DNA from: Mixta theicola
GTDB lineage: Bacteria > Pseudomonadota > Gammaproteobacteria > Enterobacterales > Enterobacteriaceae
Length of the DNA stretch: 51,696 nucleotides
Direction: 5' to 3'
NCBI RefSeq assembly: GCF_002895925.1
Contig: NZ_NWUO01000019.1
Coordinates: 1-51,696, forward strand
The translations under genes and the position numbers were made by a program. This document shows positions 16,936-24,334 of this stretch, in pieces. Under the pieces are notes generated by a model. That model made no database searches, had not been told where the DNA came from, and worked only from the letters and a program-made list of their open reading frames with translations. The number at the start of each line of letters is the position of its first letter. The stretch's first letter is position 1.

Positions 16936-17658
16936 GTGAACGATCTCTATACCGCTAATGGCGTGATGGACAAACATTCGCTGTGGCAGCGATATGTACC
17001 GCTGGTGCGCCATGAGGCGCTGCGCCTGCAGGTACGGCTGCCCGCGAGTGTTGAGCTGGATGATTTGCTGCAGGCCGGAGGTATCGGGCTGCTGAATGCC
17101 GTGGAGCGCTATGACGCGCTACAGGGCACCGCCTTTACCACCTATGCCGTACAGCGCATTCGTGGAGCCATGCTGGATGAGTTGCGCAGCCGTGACTGGG
17201 CGCCGCGCAGCGTGCGACGCAACGCGCGCGAAGTTGCGTCCGCGATGCATCAGTGTGAACAGGCGCTGGGGCGTGCCGCATCCGAGCAGGAAGTCGCCAG
17301 ACAGCTAAATGTTTCGCTGGAAGAGTATCGGCAGATCCTGCTGGATACCAACAACAGCCAACTTTTCTCCTATGACGAATATCGTGAAGAGCATGGCGAT
17401 AGTGCGGAACTGGTGACGGAAGGACATGAAGATGCCAATCCGCTGCACCAGCTGATGGAAGGGAACCTGCGTGAACGCGTCATTGAAGCTATCGAGGCCT
17501 TGCCCGAGCGCGAAAAAATGGTGCTGACACTGTATTACCAGGAAGAGTTGAACCTGAAAGAGATTGGCGCGGTATTGGAGGTGGGGGAATCCCGCGTCAG
17601 CCAGCTGCACAGTCAGGCGATTAAACGCCTGCGCGCCCGATTAACGGGAGCGCGCTGA
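16936..17658 (+). CDS. fliA: Flagellar sigma factor sigma28 (FliA)
   Basis: A 240-residue sigma factor for class 3 flagellar and chemotaxis genes, nearly identical to E. coli FliA over long stretches (GVMDKHSLWQRYVPLVRHEA, then LPASVELDDLLQAGGIGLLN). Region 2 lies at about residues 15-90, region 3 around 95-150 and region 4 at 180-235, with the DNA-binding helix-turn-helix in LKEIGAVLEVGESRVSQLHS. Start is GTG 16936, as in E. coli. fliZ follows 45 bp later on the same strand. The gene is controlled by the FlhDC and sigma28 sites upstream, and its product is held by FlgM until the hook is complete (family knowledge). Confidence 0.98.
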   Translation: MNDLYTANGVMDKHSLWQRYVPLVRHEALRLQVRLPASVELDDLLQAGGIGLLNAVERYDALQGTAFTTYAVQRIRGAMLDELRSRDWAPRSVRRNAREVASAMHQCEQALGRAASEQEVARQLNVSLEEYRQILLDTNNSQLFSYDEYREEHGDSAELVTEGHEDANPLHQLMEGNLRERVIEAIEALPEREKMVLTLYYQEELNLKEIGAVLEVGESRVSQLHSQAIKRLRARLTGAR

Positions 17659-17703
17659 CAGCGTCAGCTCTCGCTTTCGAGACATATAATCGGGGGTCTC
17701 CTC

Positions 17704-18207
17704 ATGGGAACCAAACTAAAAACGAGGCCATTAAGCCGTTATCTTAAAGATTTTAAACACAGCCAAAGTAATTGTTCACACTGCGGAAAAGTACTCGACA
17801 GGATGGCGTTGGTTTTTCGCGGTCAGATCATTAATAAAGAAGCCATATCCCGGATGGACCAGCCGATCGACGATCAGGTCTGGCTTAAATTACAAAACGA
17901 ACTGACCGCTCTGTGCCGGTTTTGCAGTGATATTTATTGCAATACCCACCCCAATTATTTTGACATTATGGCGTTTAAACAATACCTGTTTGAGCAGACG
18001 GAAATGAGCCACAGCACGATACGCGAATATGTGGTTCGTCTGCGTCGCCTGGATGGCATGCTGTCGGCGAAAAATTACCCGGCAGAGAAATTACGCGGCG
18101 GAAGCTGGCATGAATGTCTGGAAAAAGATTTACCGGATGCCGGCAATAATAATTACCGTATCGCACTGCGCAAATATGACCAGTTTTTAGGTTGGCAGCG
18201 TAATTAA
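17704..18207 (+). CDS. fliZ: Flagellar regulator FliZ
   Basis: A 167-residue FliZ, a regulator that in E. coli and Salmonella favours motility by acting as a DNA-binding antagonist of sigmaS-dependent genes and by raising FlhDC activity. Recognised from RPLSRYLKDFKHSQ near the N terminus, FDIMAFKQYLFEQTEMS and TIREYVVRLRRL, which resemble a phage-integrase core-binding fold, and NNYRIALRKY near the C terminus. It is a little shorter than E. coli FliZ (183). A GGGGG Shine-Dalgarno precedes ATG 17704. It belongs to the fliA operon. Confidence 0.95.
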   Translation: MGTKLKTRPLSRYLKDFKHSQSNCSHCGKVLDRMALVFRGQIINKEAISRMDQPIDDQVWLKLQNELTALCRFCSDIYCNTHPNYFDIMAFKQYLFEQTEMSHSTIREYVVRLRRLDGMLSAKNYPAEKLRGGSWHECLEKDLPDAGNNNYRIALRKYDQFLGWQRN

Positions 18208-18355
18208 GCGCCCGGCACGGGTGGAATTTCATCCGTGTCGCGCTGATTTTTCCAGCAGCTAAGCGCGCCTGCGCTTTATCCCACGCACTGACCGTAGATC
18301 CCCGACAGATCTTCTGCAACACTGTAGCTACAATTCTGTGCGCGTGGAGGCTGCC

Positions 18356-19342
18356 TTGTCCCTGTCTAATCTGATCCAATTCCCCCGTCTTGAACTGGTT
18401 GGCGCCCCGACGCCGCTGGAGCATTTGCCACGTCTTTCCGACTACCTTGGCCGTGATATTTTTATCAAGCGTGATGATATTACGCCGCTGGCGCTGGGGG
18501 GAAACAAGCTGCGCAAGCTGGAGTTTCTGGCGGCGGATGCGCTGCGCGAAGGGGCGGACGTGTTAATCACCGCCGGGGCGATCCAGTCAAACCACGTACG
18601 TCAAACCGCTGCGGTAGCGGCAAAGCTGGGCCTGAAATGCTTCGCCCTGCTGGAAAATCCGATTCAAACCCAGGCGGAAAACTATCTCGGCAACGGCAAC
18701 CGGATGCTGCTCGATTTGATGGGTTGCGAAGTTGAGCTGGTGGATGCGCTGCATGCGCCCGCGCAGCAGCTGGAGGAGCTGCGTATTCGTCTGGAAGCGC
18801 AGGGCTTTCGCCCGTATGTAGTGCCGGTTGGCGGCTCAAACGCGCTGGGCGCGCTGGGCTATGTGGAGTGCGCGCAGGAGATCGCTCATCAAAGCGAAGG
18901 GGTGGTAGATTTCGCCGCGGTGGTGGTGGCCTCCGGCAGTGCGGGCACGCATGCAGGCCTGGCGACAGGATTAGAATATTTACTGCCGGAAACGGAGCTG
19001 GTTGGCGTGACAGTGTCACGTAAAGTCGCCGATCAGCTGCCGCTGGTCAGCGGACTACAGCAGCAGGTCGCCAGCCTGCTGGAGACCCGCTGCAGCGCGC
19101 CGATTACGCTTTGGGACGACTATTTCGCTCCGCGCTACGGCACGCCCAATGAAGAGGGCATGGAAGCGGTTAAGCTGCTGGCGCGGCTGGAAGGCATTAT
19201 TCTCGATCCGGTTTATACCGGCAAAGCGATGGCGGGATTAATCGATGGGATTAGCCAGCAGCGTTTCCAGCGTGAAGGGCCGCTGCTGTTTGTGCATACC
19301 GGCGGCGCACCGGCGTTATTTGCTTATTATCCTTCTGTCTAA
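18356..19342 (+). CDS. dcyD: D-cysteine desulfhydrase
   Basis: A 328-residue PLP enzyme that degrades D-cysteine to pyruvate, hydrogen sulfide and ammonia. The PLP lysine is K51 in GGNKLRK, followed by [22 protein letters not shown] and [16 protein letters not shown]; the length equals that of the E. coli enzyme. The start is most likely TTG 18356, which has GGAGG at 18345-18349 and gives the E. coli-like beginning ([12 protein letters not shown]); the in-frame GTG 18338 lacks a ribosome binding site. It stands just before the cystine transporter genes tcyJLN, as in E. coli, linking uptake of cystine with sulfur metabolism. Confidence 0.96.
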   Translation: MSLSNLIQFPRLELVGAPTPLEHLPRLSDYLGRDIFIKRDDITPLALGGNKLRKLEFLAADALREGADVLITAGAIQSNHVRQTAAVAAKLGLKCFALLENPIQTQAENYLGNGNRMLLDLMGCEVELVDALHAPAQQLEELRIRLEAQGFRPYVVPVGGSNALGALGYVECAQEIAHQSEGVVDFAAVVVASGSAGTHAGLATGLEYLLPETELVGVTVSRKVADQLPLVSGLQQQVASLLETRCSAPITLWDDYFAPRYGTPNEEGMEAVKLLARLEGIILDPVYTGKAMAGLIDGISQQRFQREGPLLFVHTGGAPALFAYYPSV

Positions 19343-19363
19343 GCGCGAAAAACGAAAAAGGTT

Positions 19364-19489
19364 TATACCCGTCATACTTCAAGCTGTATCTTTGTTGGCT
19401 ATCTCGCTCACCCGCATCACTTACTTGTGTAAGCTCATCGGGATCCAATCGGTTGCCGCCGCGATGCAGCTTGAATTATTTAGGGTATA
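19364..19489. repeat. ERIC element
   Basis: A 126-bp imperfect palindrome bounded by TATACCC and GGGTATA. The arms are TATACCCGTCATACTTCAAG and, inverted, TATACCCTAAATAATTCAAG. The core, CGCTCACCCGCATCACTTAC then TTGTGTAAGCTCATCGGGAT, is the ERIC core known from ERIC-PCR primers. Length matches the 127-bp family. It fills most of the dcyD-tcyJ gap and would fold into a long stem in RNA. Confidence 0.9.
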
Positions 19490-19599
19490 TAATCATTCTG
19501 TTTAATGATCTTTGCTTTTTGGTAACAAGGCCGGACTATTCGGCTTTGCTTTTTAAATAAAAGCGATTTGCACACAATTCAACAATAAACGGGGTAAAT

Positions 19600-20400
19600 A
19601 TGATTTTTTCTCAGGTACGTCGTCAGCTGGTACTGGGCGTGATGGCCGTGGCGCTGGTCGCCGGGGTTAACGTAAAAACATTCGCGGCGGAAAACCTGCT
19701 GAACAAGGTTAAAGAGCGCGGCAGTCTGCTGGTGGGTCTGGAAGGCACCTATCCGCCGTTTAGCTTCCAGGATGAAAACGGCCAGCTGACCGGCTTTGAA
19801 GTGGAGTTTGCCCAGGCGCTGGCTGAGCATCTCGGCGTTAAGGCGAGCCTGAAGCCGACCAAATGGGATGGCATGCTGGCGTCGCTTGATTCCAAACGTA
19901 TTGATGTGGTGATTAACCAGGTCACCATTTCCGACGAACGTAAGAAAAAATATGACTTCTCCACGCCCTATACCGTTTCCGGTATCCAGGCGCTGACCCG
20001 TAAAGATAAAGAAGGCACCATTAACAGCGCGCAGGATCTGGCGAACAAAAAAGTCGGCGTCGGCCTTGGCACCAACTACGAGCAGTGGCTGCGTGAGAAT
20101 GTGAAGAATGTGGATATTCGCACCTACGATGACGATCCGACTAAATATCAGGATCTGCGCTCTGGCCGCGTTGACGCGATTCTGGTTGACCGCCTGGCCG
20201 CCCTCGACCTGGTGAAGAAAACCGGTAATACCATGGCGGTAGCGGGCCCGGCATTCTCGCGTCAGGAAGCGGGCGTGGCGCTGCGTAAAGGCAATGAAGA
20301 TATGCTGAACGCGATTAACCAGGCGATTGCCGCCATGCAGAAAGATGGCACGCTGAATAAGATTTCACAAAAATGGTTCGGCGCGGACGTTACTAAATAA
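19600..20400 (+). CDS. tcyJ: Cystine ABC transporter substrate-binding protein
   Basis: A 266-residue periplasmic binding protein (FliY/TcyJ) for L-cystine. The signal peptide runs to about residue 29 (hydrophobic LVLGVMAVALVAGV, cleavage after KTFA). The mature part starts LLNKVKERGSLLVGLEGTYPPFSF, and carries WDGMLASLDSKRIDVVINQV and YDDDPTKYQDLRSGRVDAI, almost identical to E. coli. The stop overlaps the start of tcyL (TAATG). It delivers cystine to TcyL/TcyN. Confidence 0.97.
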   Translation: MIFSQVRRQLVLGVMAVALVAGVNVKTFAAENLLNKVKERGSLLVGLEGTYPPFSFQDENGQLTGFEVEFAQALAEHLGVKASLKPTKWDGMLASLDSKRIDVVINQVTISDERKKKYDFSTPYTVSGIQALTRKDKEGTINSAQDLANKKVGVGLGTNYEQWLRENVKNVDIRTYDDDPTKYQDLRSGRVDAILVDRLAALDLVKKTGNTMAVAGPAFSRQEAGVALRKGNEDMLNAINQAIAAMQKDGTLNKISQKWFGADVTK

Positions 20401-21068
20401 TGCAAGAAAGTATCCAACTGGTGCTGGATTCAGCACCTTTTTTATTAAAGGGCGCGGTCTTCACGCTGCAGCTCAGCATCGGCGGCATGTTCTTCGGCCT
20501 GGCGCTGGGCTTTATCCTTGCGCTGATGCGCCTCTCTTCCTTCTGGCCGATTAACTGGCTGGCGCGCATTTACGTTTCTGTCTTTCGCGGCACGCCGCTG
20601 ATTGCTCAGCTGTTTATGATCTATTACGGTCTGCCGCAGTTTGGTATTGAGCTCGATCCTGTTCCGTCGGCGATGATTGGCCTGTCGTTAAATACCGCCG
20701 CCTACGCCTCTGAATCGCTGCGCGGCGCGATTGCCGCTATTGAGCGCGGCCAGTGGGAAGCGGCGGCCAGCATCGGGATGACGCGTTGGCAAACGCTGCG
20801 TCGCGTGGTGCTGCCGCAGGCGGCGCGTACCGCTCTGCCGCCGCTGGGCAACAGCTTTATCAGCCTGGTGAAAGATACCTCGCTGGCCGCCACCATTCAG
20901 GTGCCGGAGCTGTTCCGCCAGGCGCAGCTGATCACCTCACGCACGCTGGAGGTTTTCACCATGTATTTGGCGGCGTCGCTGATTTACTGGGTGATGGCAA
21001 CGGTGCTGTCGGCGCTGCAAAACCGCCTGGAAGATTATGTTAACCGTCAGGATCGGGAGGACAAATGA
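20400..21068 (+). CDS. tcyL: Cystine ABC transporter permease
   Basis: A 222-residue inner-membrane permease (YecS) of the His/Glu/Gln-type ABC family. Several hydrophobic segments are seen, and the EAA loop EAAASIGMTRWQTLRRVVLPQA (residues about 118-139) contacts the ATPase. Translationally coupled to tcyJ by TAATG and to tcyN by ATGA. Confidence 0.97.
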   Translation: MQESIQLVLDSAPFLLKGAVFTLQLSIGGMFFGLALGFILALMRLSSFWPINWLARIYVSVFRGTPLIAQLFMIYYGLPQFGIELDPVPSAMIGLSLNTAAYASESLRGAIAAIERGQWEAAASIGMTRWQTLRRVVLPQAARTALPPLGNSFISLVKDTSLAATIQVPELFRQAQLITSRTLEVFTMYLAASLIYWVMATVLSALQNRLEDYVNRQDREDK

Positions 21069-21817
21069 GCGCCATTGAAGTCAGCAAACTGGTAAAACAG
21101 TTTAACGGACAGACGGTGCTGCACGGCATCGATCTTGAGGTCGCCTCCGGGGAAGTGGTGGCGATTATCGGCCCCAGCGGCTCAGGTAAAACCACGCTGC
21201 TGCGCAGCATTAATCTGCTGGAGGTGCCCGACAGCGGCACCATTAAAGTGGGCGGCATTGAAATCGATGCCGCACTGCCGGTCAGCAAACAGAAAGAGCG
21301 CGTACGCCAGCTGCGTCAGCAGGTAGGCTTTGTGTTCCAGAGCTTTAATTTATTTCCGCATCGCTCGGTGCTGGAAAATATTATTGAAGGTCCGGTCATC
21401 GTTAAGGGTGAACCAAAAGCCGAAGCGATCGCCCGCGCCCGCGCGCTACTGGAAAAGGTGGGTTTGCACGGCAAAGAGCAAAGCTATCCGCGTCGCCTTT
21501 CCGGCGGGCAGCAGCAGCGCGTAGCGATTGCGCGCGCGCTGGCGATGCGTCCTGAGGTGATCCTGTTTGATGAGCCAACCTCTGCGCTCGATCCTGAACT
21601 GGTTGGCGAGGTACTCAATACCATCCGCTCGCTGGCGGAAGAGAAACGCACTATGGTCATCGTCACGCATGAGATGAGCTTTGCGCGTGACGTGGCCGAT
21701 CGCGCTATTTTTATGGATCAGGGGCGCATCGTGGAGCAGGGACCGGCAAAAGAGCTGTTTGCGCATCCTCAACAGGCGCGTACCCGTCAGTTTCTGGAGA
21801 AGTTTCTCAGCCAATAG
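21065..21817 (+). CDS. tcyN: Cystine ABC transporter ATP-binding protein
   Basis: A 250-residue ABC ATPase (YecC). Walker A is GPSGSGKTT (36-44), the signature is LSGGQQQRVAIARALA, Walker B is VILFDEPTSALDPE, and the H-loop lies in VIVTHEMSFA. It powers TcyJ/TcyL cystine import. It is the last gene of the operon and is followed by a strong terminator. Confidence 0.97.
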   Translation: MSAIEVSKLVKQFNGQTVLHGIDLEVASGEVVAIIGPSGSGKTTLLRSINLLEVPDSGTIKVGGIEIDAALPVSKQKERVRQLRQQVGFVFQSFNLFPHRSVLENIIEGPVIVKGEPKAEAIARARALLEKVGLHGKEQSYPRRLSGGQQQRVAIARALAMRPEVILFDEPTSALDPELVGEVLNTIRSLAEEKRTMVIVTHEMSFARDVADRAIFMDQGRIVEQGPAKELFAHPQQARTRQFLEKFLSQ

Positions 21818-21860
21818 CTGGTCTGGTCGACACCGGGATACTCTTAAATATATCTACCTG

Positions 21861-21895
21861 ACGGGCAGTCAAATTAGCTGACTGCCCGTTTTTTA
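21861..21895 (+). terminator. Rho-independent terminator of tcyJLN
   Basis: A perfect 10-bp stem ACGGGCAGTC / GACTGCCCGT with a 9-nt loop is followed by a T run, 43 bp after the tcyN stop. Confidence 0.93.
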
Positions 21896-22043
21896 TTGTC
21901 TCAATTGCTCTTTGGCTATTATTCATCAGGGCCGCTTATTTTTTTTAAGATAAAAGCTACAGCGATTATATTCACGCCTCGTTAATAATGCAGGCTGGCT
22001 ATTCCGCCTTTTTACTTCCGTCAACTTAGCGGGAATCACAGCA

Positions 22044-23117
22044 ATGAGCGATAAAAAAAGCAATGAAATTCAGTGGGTCAATACGCTAAAAGGCGGCTGC
22101 ATCCTGCTGGTGGTACTTTATCATGTGGTGTTGCCTGGATTTGAAGGCACGCTGAAACATCTGACGGCAGGCGGCTTACTGGCCCACCTGTGGGTGGGGT
22201 TTAATACCGTGCTGTCACCGTTGCGTATGCCAGCCTTCTTTTTTGTATCCGGCATGCTGGCCGCGCGGGCAATTAATGACAAGCCGTGGAAAAAGGTATT
22301 TACCAGTCGGGTAACTAATCTTTTTTATCTTTATATTCTCTGGGGCGTTATTCAGTGGTTTTCTATTTACGGCATCTCCTCTGAAATAACCCATCACCGT
22401 ATTTCCAGCAATATTAACTCCTCGTATGCTGAATCGCCGCAGGAGTTCGTTTCCCTGATGCTGCTGGCGATGAGCAGTTCCTGGTATCTTTATGCGCTGG
22501 GTCTGTTCTTCCTGTTCGCCAAACTGTTCCGCCAACAGCGTCTGCCGCTAGTGATTGCTGCAGTGCTGTTAAATTACGCGGCGGTGGAAAAAATGATGCC
22601 TGGCTGGGGCCCGGAAAGTCTCTCGCAATATTTTATCTATTTTATTATGGGATCTTTCTGGAGCGCGCAGGTTATCCATCTGAGCGAATGGCGCAGAAGC
22701 AACCTGCTGCCGTGGCTGGGACTGGCGCTGCTGGCCGGAGCGCATCTGCTGCTGGGTTTGCAGAAAAACCTGTTCCTCTGCATCCTGGCCATTCTGGCCT
22801 GTATCGCGCTGTGCCGCACGTTAAACGCTCATTTTCGTATGACGTGGATGAACTGGCTCGGTAAAAATACGCTGCAAATTTACGTGCTGCACCGCATCTT
22901 TATTGAATATTTCGGCATGACGGCAATCCTGTTCGCGCTTGACCATCACCTGTTTAACTCCGCGCTGTTCTCGATTCTGTGGGCGATGGGCTTTCCCATT
23001 GGCATGGTGGCGCTCTGTTCATTCTGTTCGATAGTGGTGTGGAAGCTGCTGAATAAAGGGGTGGGGAAAACGTTGTTTATCTATCCGCGCCTGCTGCGCA
23101 TGAAGTTCGACGTATAA
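22044..23117 (+). CDS. YcfT-like integral membrane acyltransferase-3 family protein
   Basis: A 357-residue membrane protein with about ten hydrophobic segments and the marks of the acyltransferase-3 family: INTLKGGCILLVVLYH with the conserved histidine of segment 1, RMPAFFFVSG, then SSWYLYALGLFF and WLGKNTLQIYVLHRI. From memory it resembles E. coli YcfT. Members of the wider family transfer acetyl, succinyl or other acyl groups to cell-surface glycans, but YcfT has no firmly known substrate, so none is assigned. It is a single-gene unit with GCGGGAA as a modest ribosome binding site. It is flanked by the tcyN terminator and a convergent rpn gene. Confidence 0.8.
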   Translation: MSDKKSNEIQWVNTLKGGCILLVVLYHVVLPGFEGTLKHLTAGGLLAHLWVGFNTVLSPLRMPAFFFVSGMLAARAINDKPWKKVFTSRVTNLFYLYILWGVIQWFSIYGISSEITHHRISSNINSSYAESPQEFVSLMLLAMSSSWYLYALGLFFLFAKLFRQQRLPLVIAAVLLNYAAVEKMMPGWGPESLSQYFIYFIMGSFWSAQVIHLSEWRRSNLLPWLGLALLAGAHLLLGLQKNLFLCILAILACIALCRTLNAHFRMTWMNWLGKNTLQIYVLHRIFIEYFGMTAILFALDHHLFNSALFSILWAMGFPIGMVALCSFCSIVVWKLLNKGVGKTLFIYPRLLRMKFDV

Positions 23118-23228
23118 CAGAAAGCCACCCAATCCGTAAGGGCGGGGCGTCAGGCTTTGACGCAAGGTAAGAGGCTGCTGCCAACGTGCATCGGTAACAG
23201 TAGCCTCTTCTGAATCAGAAGCGGCGTA

Positions 23229-23594
23229 TCAGTGATGAATTTGCGCCAGTTGGTCTTCAGAAAGACCGGTCATTTTCATCACGACACTGTGATCGATACC
23301 GTTCTGTAACATATTACGGGCAATCTTCAGCGCTTCTTCCTTGCGTCCCTTCTCAATACCGCGCAGCTCACCCAGTTCGAGTCCTTTCTCCATGCCTTTC
23401 TCCATGCCTTTCTCCATGCCTTTCTCCATGCCTTTTTCCATGCCTTTCTGTTCAAGCTGCTGTGCGATGGTCATCAGTGCGTCCTCGTGTTGTGGCACCC
23501 GCCGTGCCAGTTTGCGTACAAAGGCCTCTGCGTCTGAAGTTTCGCCTGCCTGTAAAAGATAGTTTATCAATGAAATCAATTGTTGTCCTGTCAT
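23229..23594 (-). CDS. Possible internal gene: C-terminal Rpn small protein
   Basis: In-frame ATG codons at 23603 and 23594 lie at the junction between the nuclease domain and the C-terminal part of the rpn gene. Starting at 23594 gives 121 residues beginning MTGQQLISLINYLLQAGETS. GGAG precedes it at short spacing (GGAGCCCATG). For E. coli Rpn genes an internally initiated small protein that inhibits the nuclease has been described; the extrapolation to this gene is mine. No promoter was identified. Confidence 0.35.
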   Translation of the reverse strand: MTGQQLISLINYLLQAGETSDAEAFVRKLARRVPQHEDALMTIAQQLEQKGMEKGMEKGMEKGMEKGMEKGLELGELRGIEKGRKEEALKIARNMLQNGIDHSVVMKMTGLSEDQLAQIHH

Positions 23595-24224
23595 GGGCTC
23601 CATTATCAAAAGAATGGCGAGCCGCTCCAGCTGCTCAGCCAGATCACGCTGATGAATATGTTTTTGCAGTAGCGTTAGTGCCGCCATACGGCGATGCTGC
23701 ATGATGTCGTCATCCGCAATTACCGTCACATCCACCAGGGGAAAATCACTGCTATAAAGCTTGCCAGCCAGCGCGGGATCGTCAAACTCGTGTAGCCAGT
23801 TAGTGGAATAGGGGTAGGGGCTGCGTTTGCCGGTATAAAACAGCAACGGGATAACCAGAGGTAATGCAACGTGGCCCGCATCCAGGTGGCGCTGCATGGC
23901 CGCCACCGCGTAGCGTAGTAGACGAAAGGCCATATGCCGATCCGGGGTGCTTTGATGCTCAATCAGTACGTATATGTAACCCTCACCCGCCGTCGTTTTC
24001 AGGCTGTAGAGCACGTCGCTGAAATATGAGCGCAGGTTTTCTTCAATAAAGCTACCGGACTCCAGCTTTAGTGTTTGAAGATCGCAGAGTGATAATAGAT
24101 CGGCTGGCAGATGCAGCCTGATAAAATCCCGGGCGGTATCGGGATGCGTGAGAAACTGCTTGAATGCTGCATCGTGCGGCGTTGGGGTAAATTGTTCTCT
24201 ACTTTTTTCTTCCTGGTCAGTCAT
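23229..24224 (-). CDS. Rpn family recombination-promoting nuclease (PD-(D/E)XK)
   Basis: A 331-residue member of the Rpn (YhgA-like, PDDEXK) family, once called putative transposases. The N terminus TPTPHDAAFKQFLTHPDTARDF is family-typical; catalytic residues are D70 in YFSDVLYSL and E89-x-Q91 in YVLIEHQST. The E. coli proteins are DNA endonucleases that raise RecA-independent recombination, and work on them describes an internal start giving a small inhibitory C-terminal protein. Here an in-frame ATG at 23594 (MTGQQLISLINYLLQ) could serve this purpose. Near residues 260-281 the motif GMEK is repeated five times by 12-bp tandem repeats. Start ATG 24224 has GGAG upstream. It stands alone, convergent to the acyltransferase gene. 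Confidence 0.9.
   Translation of the reverse strand: MTDQEEKSREQFTPTPHDAAFKQFLTHPDTARDFIRLHLPADLLSLCDLQTLKLESGSFIEENLRSYFSDVLYSLKTTAGEGYIYVLIEHQSTPDRHMAFRLLRYAVAAMQRHLDAGHVALPLVIPLLFYTGKRSPYPYSTNWLHEFDDPALAGKLYSSDFPLVDVTVIADDDIMQHRRMAALTLLQKHIHQRDLAEQLERLAILLIMEPMTGQQLISLINYLLQAGETSDAEAFVRKLARRVPQHEDALMTIAQQLEQKGMEKGMEKGMEKGMEKGMEKGLELGELRGIEKGRKEEALKIARNMLQNGIDHSVVMKMTGLSEDQLAQIHH
23383..23448. repeat. 12-bp tandem repeat inside rpn gene
   Basis: Four identical 12-bp units CCTTTCTCCATG and a fifth with one change (CCTTTTTCCATG), then a partial unit. On the coding strand each unit adds GMEK to the protein. Because the unit is a multiple of three, copy-number change alters length without breaking the frame. 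Confidence 0.95.
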
Positions 24225-24282
24225 GGCGCGCTCCGTTGCTTATGTATCCACCTTCAGCGAGGGGATCATCGTCCAGACGTCA

Positions 24283-24318
24283 GCATAAAAATAAAGCCGC
24301 CCTGATACAAGGCGGCTT
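24283..24318 (-). terminator. Rho-independent terminator of putA
   Basis: On the minus strand AGCCGCC and GGCGGCT pair around TTGTATCAG and are followed by TTATTTTTAT. It lies 17 bp after the putA stop, between putA and the rpn start. Confidence 0.88.
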
Positions 24319-24334
24319 GTTGTAACGTGCTGCG

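Noticed and set aside
23383-23448. 12-bp repeat read as a CRISPR-like or phase-variable on/off tract
   Set aside because: There are no spacers, and a 12-bp unit cannot shift the frame; it only changes the number of GMEK units.
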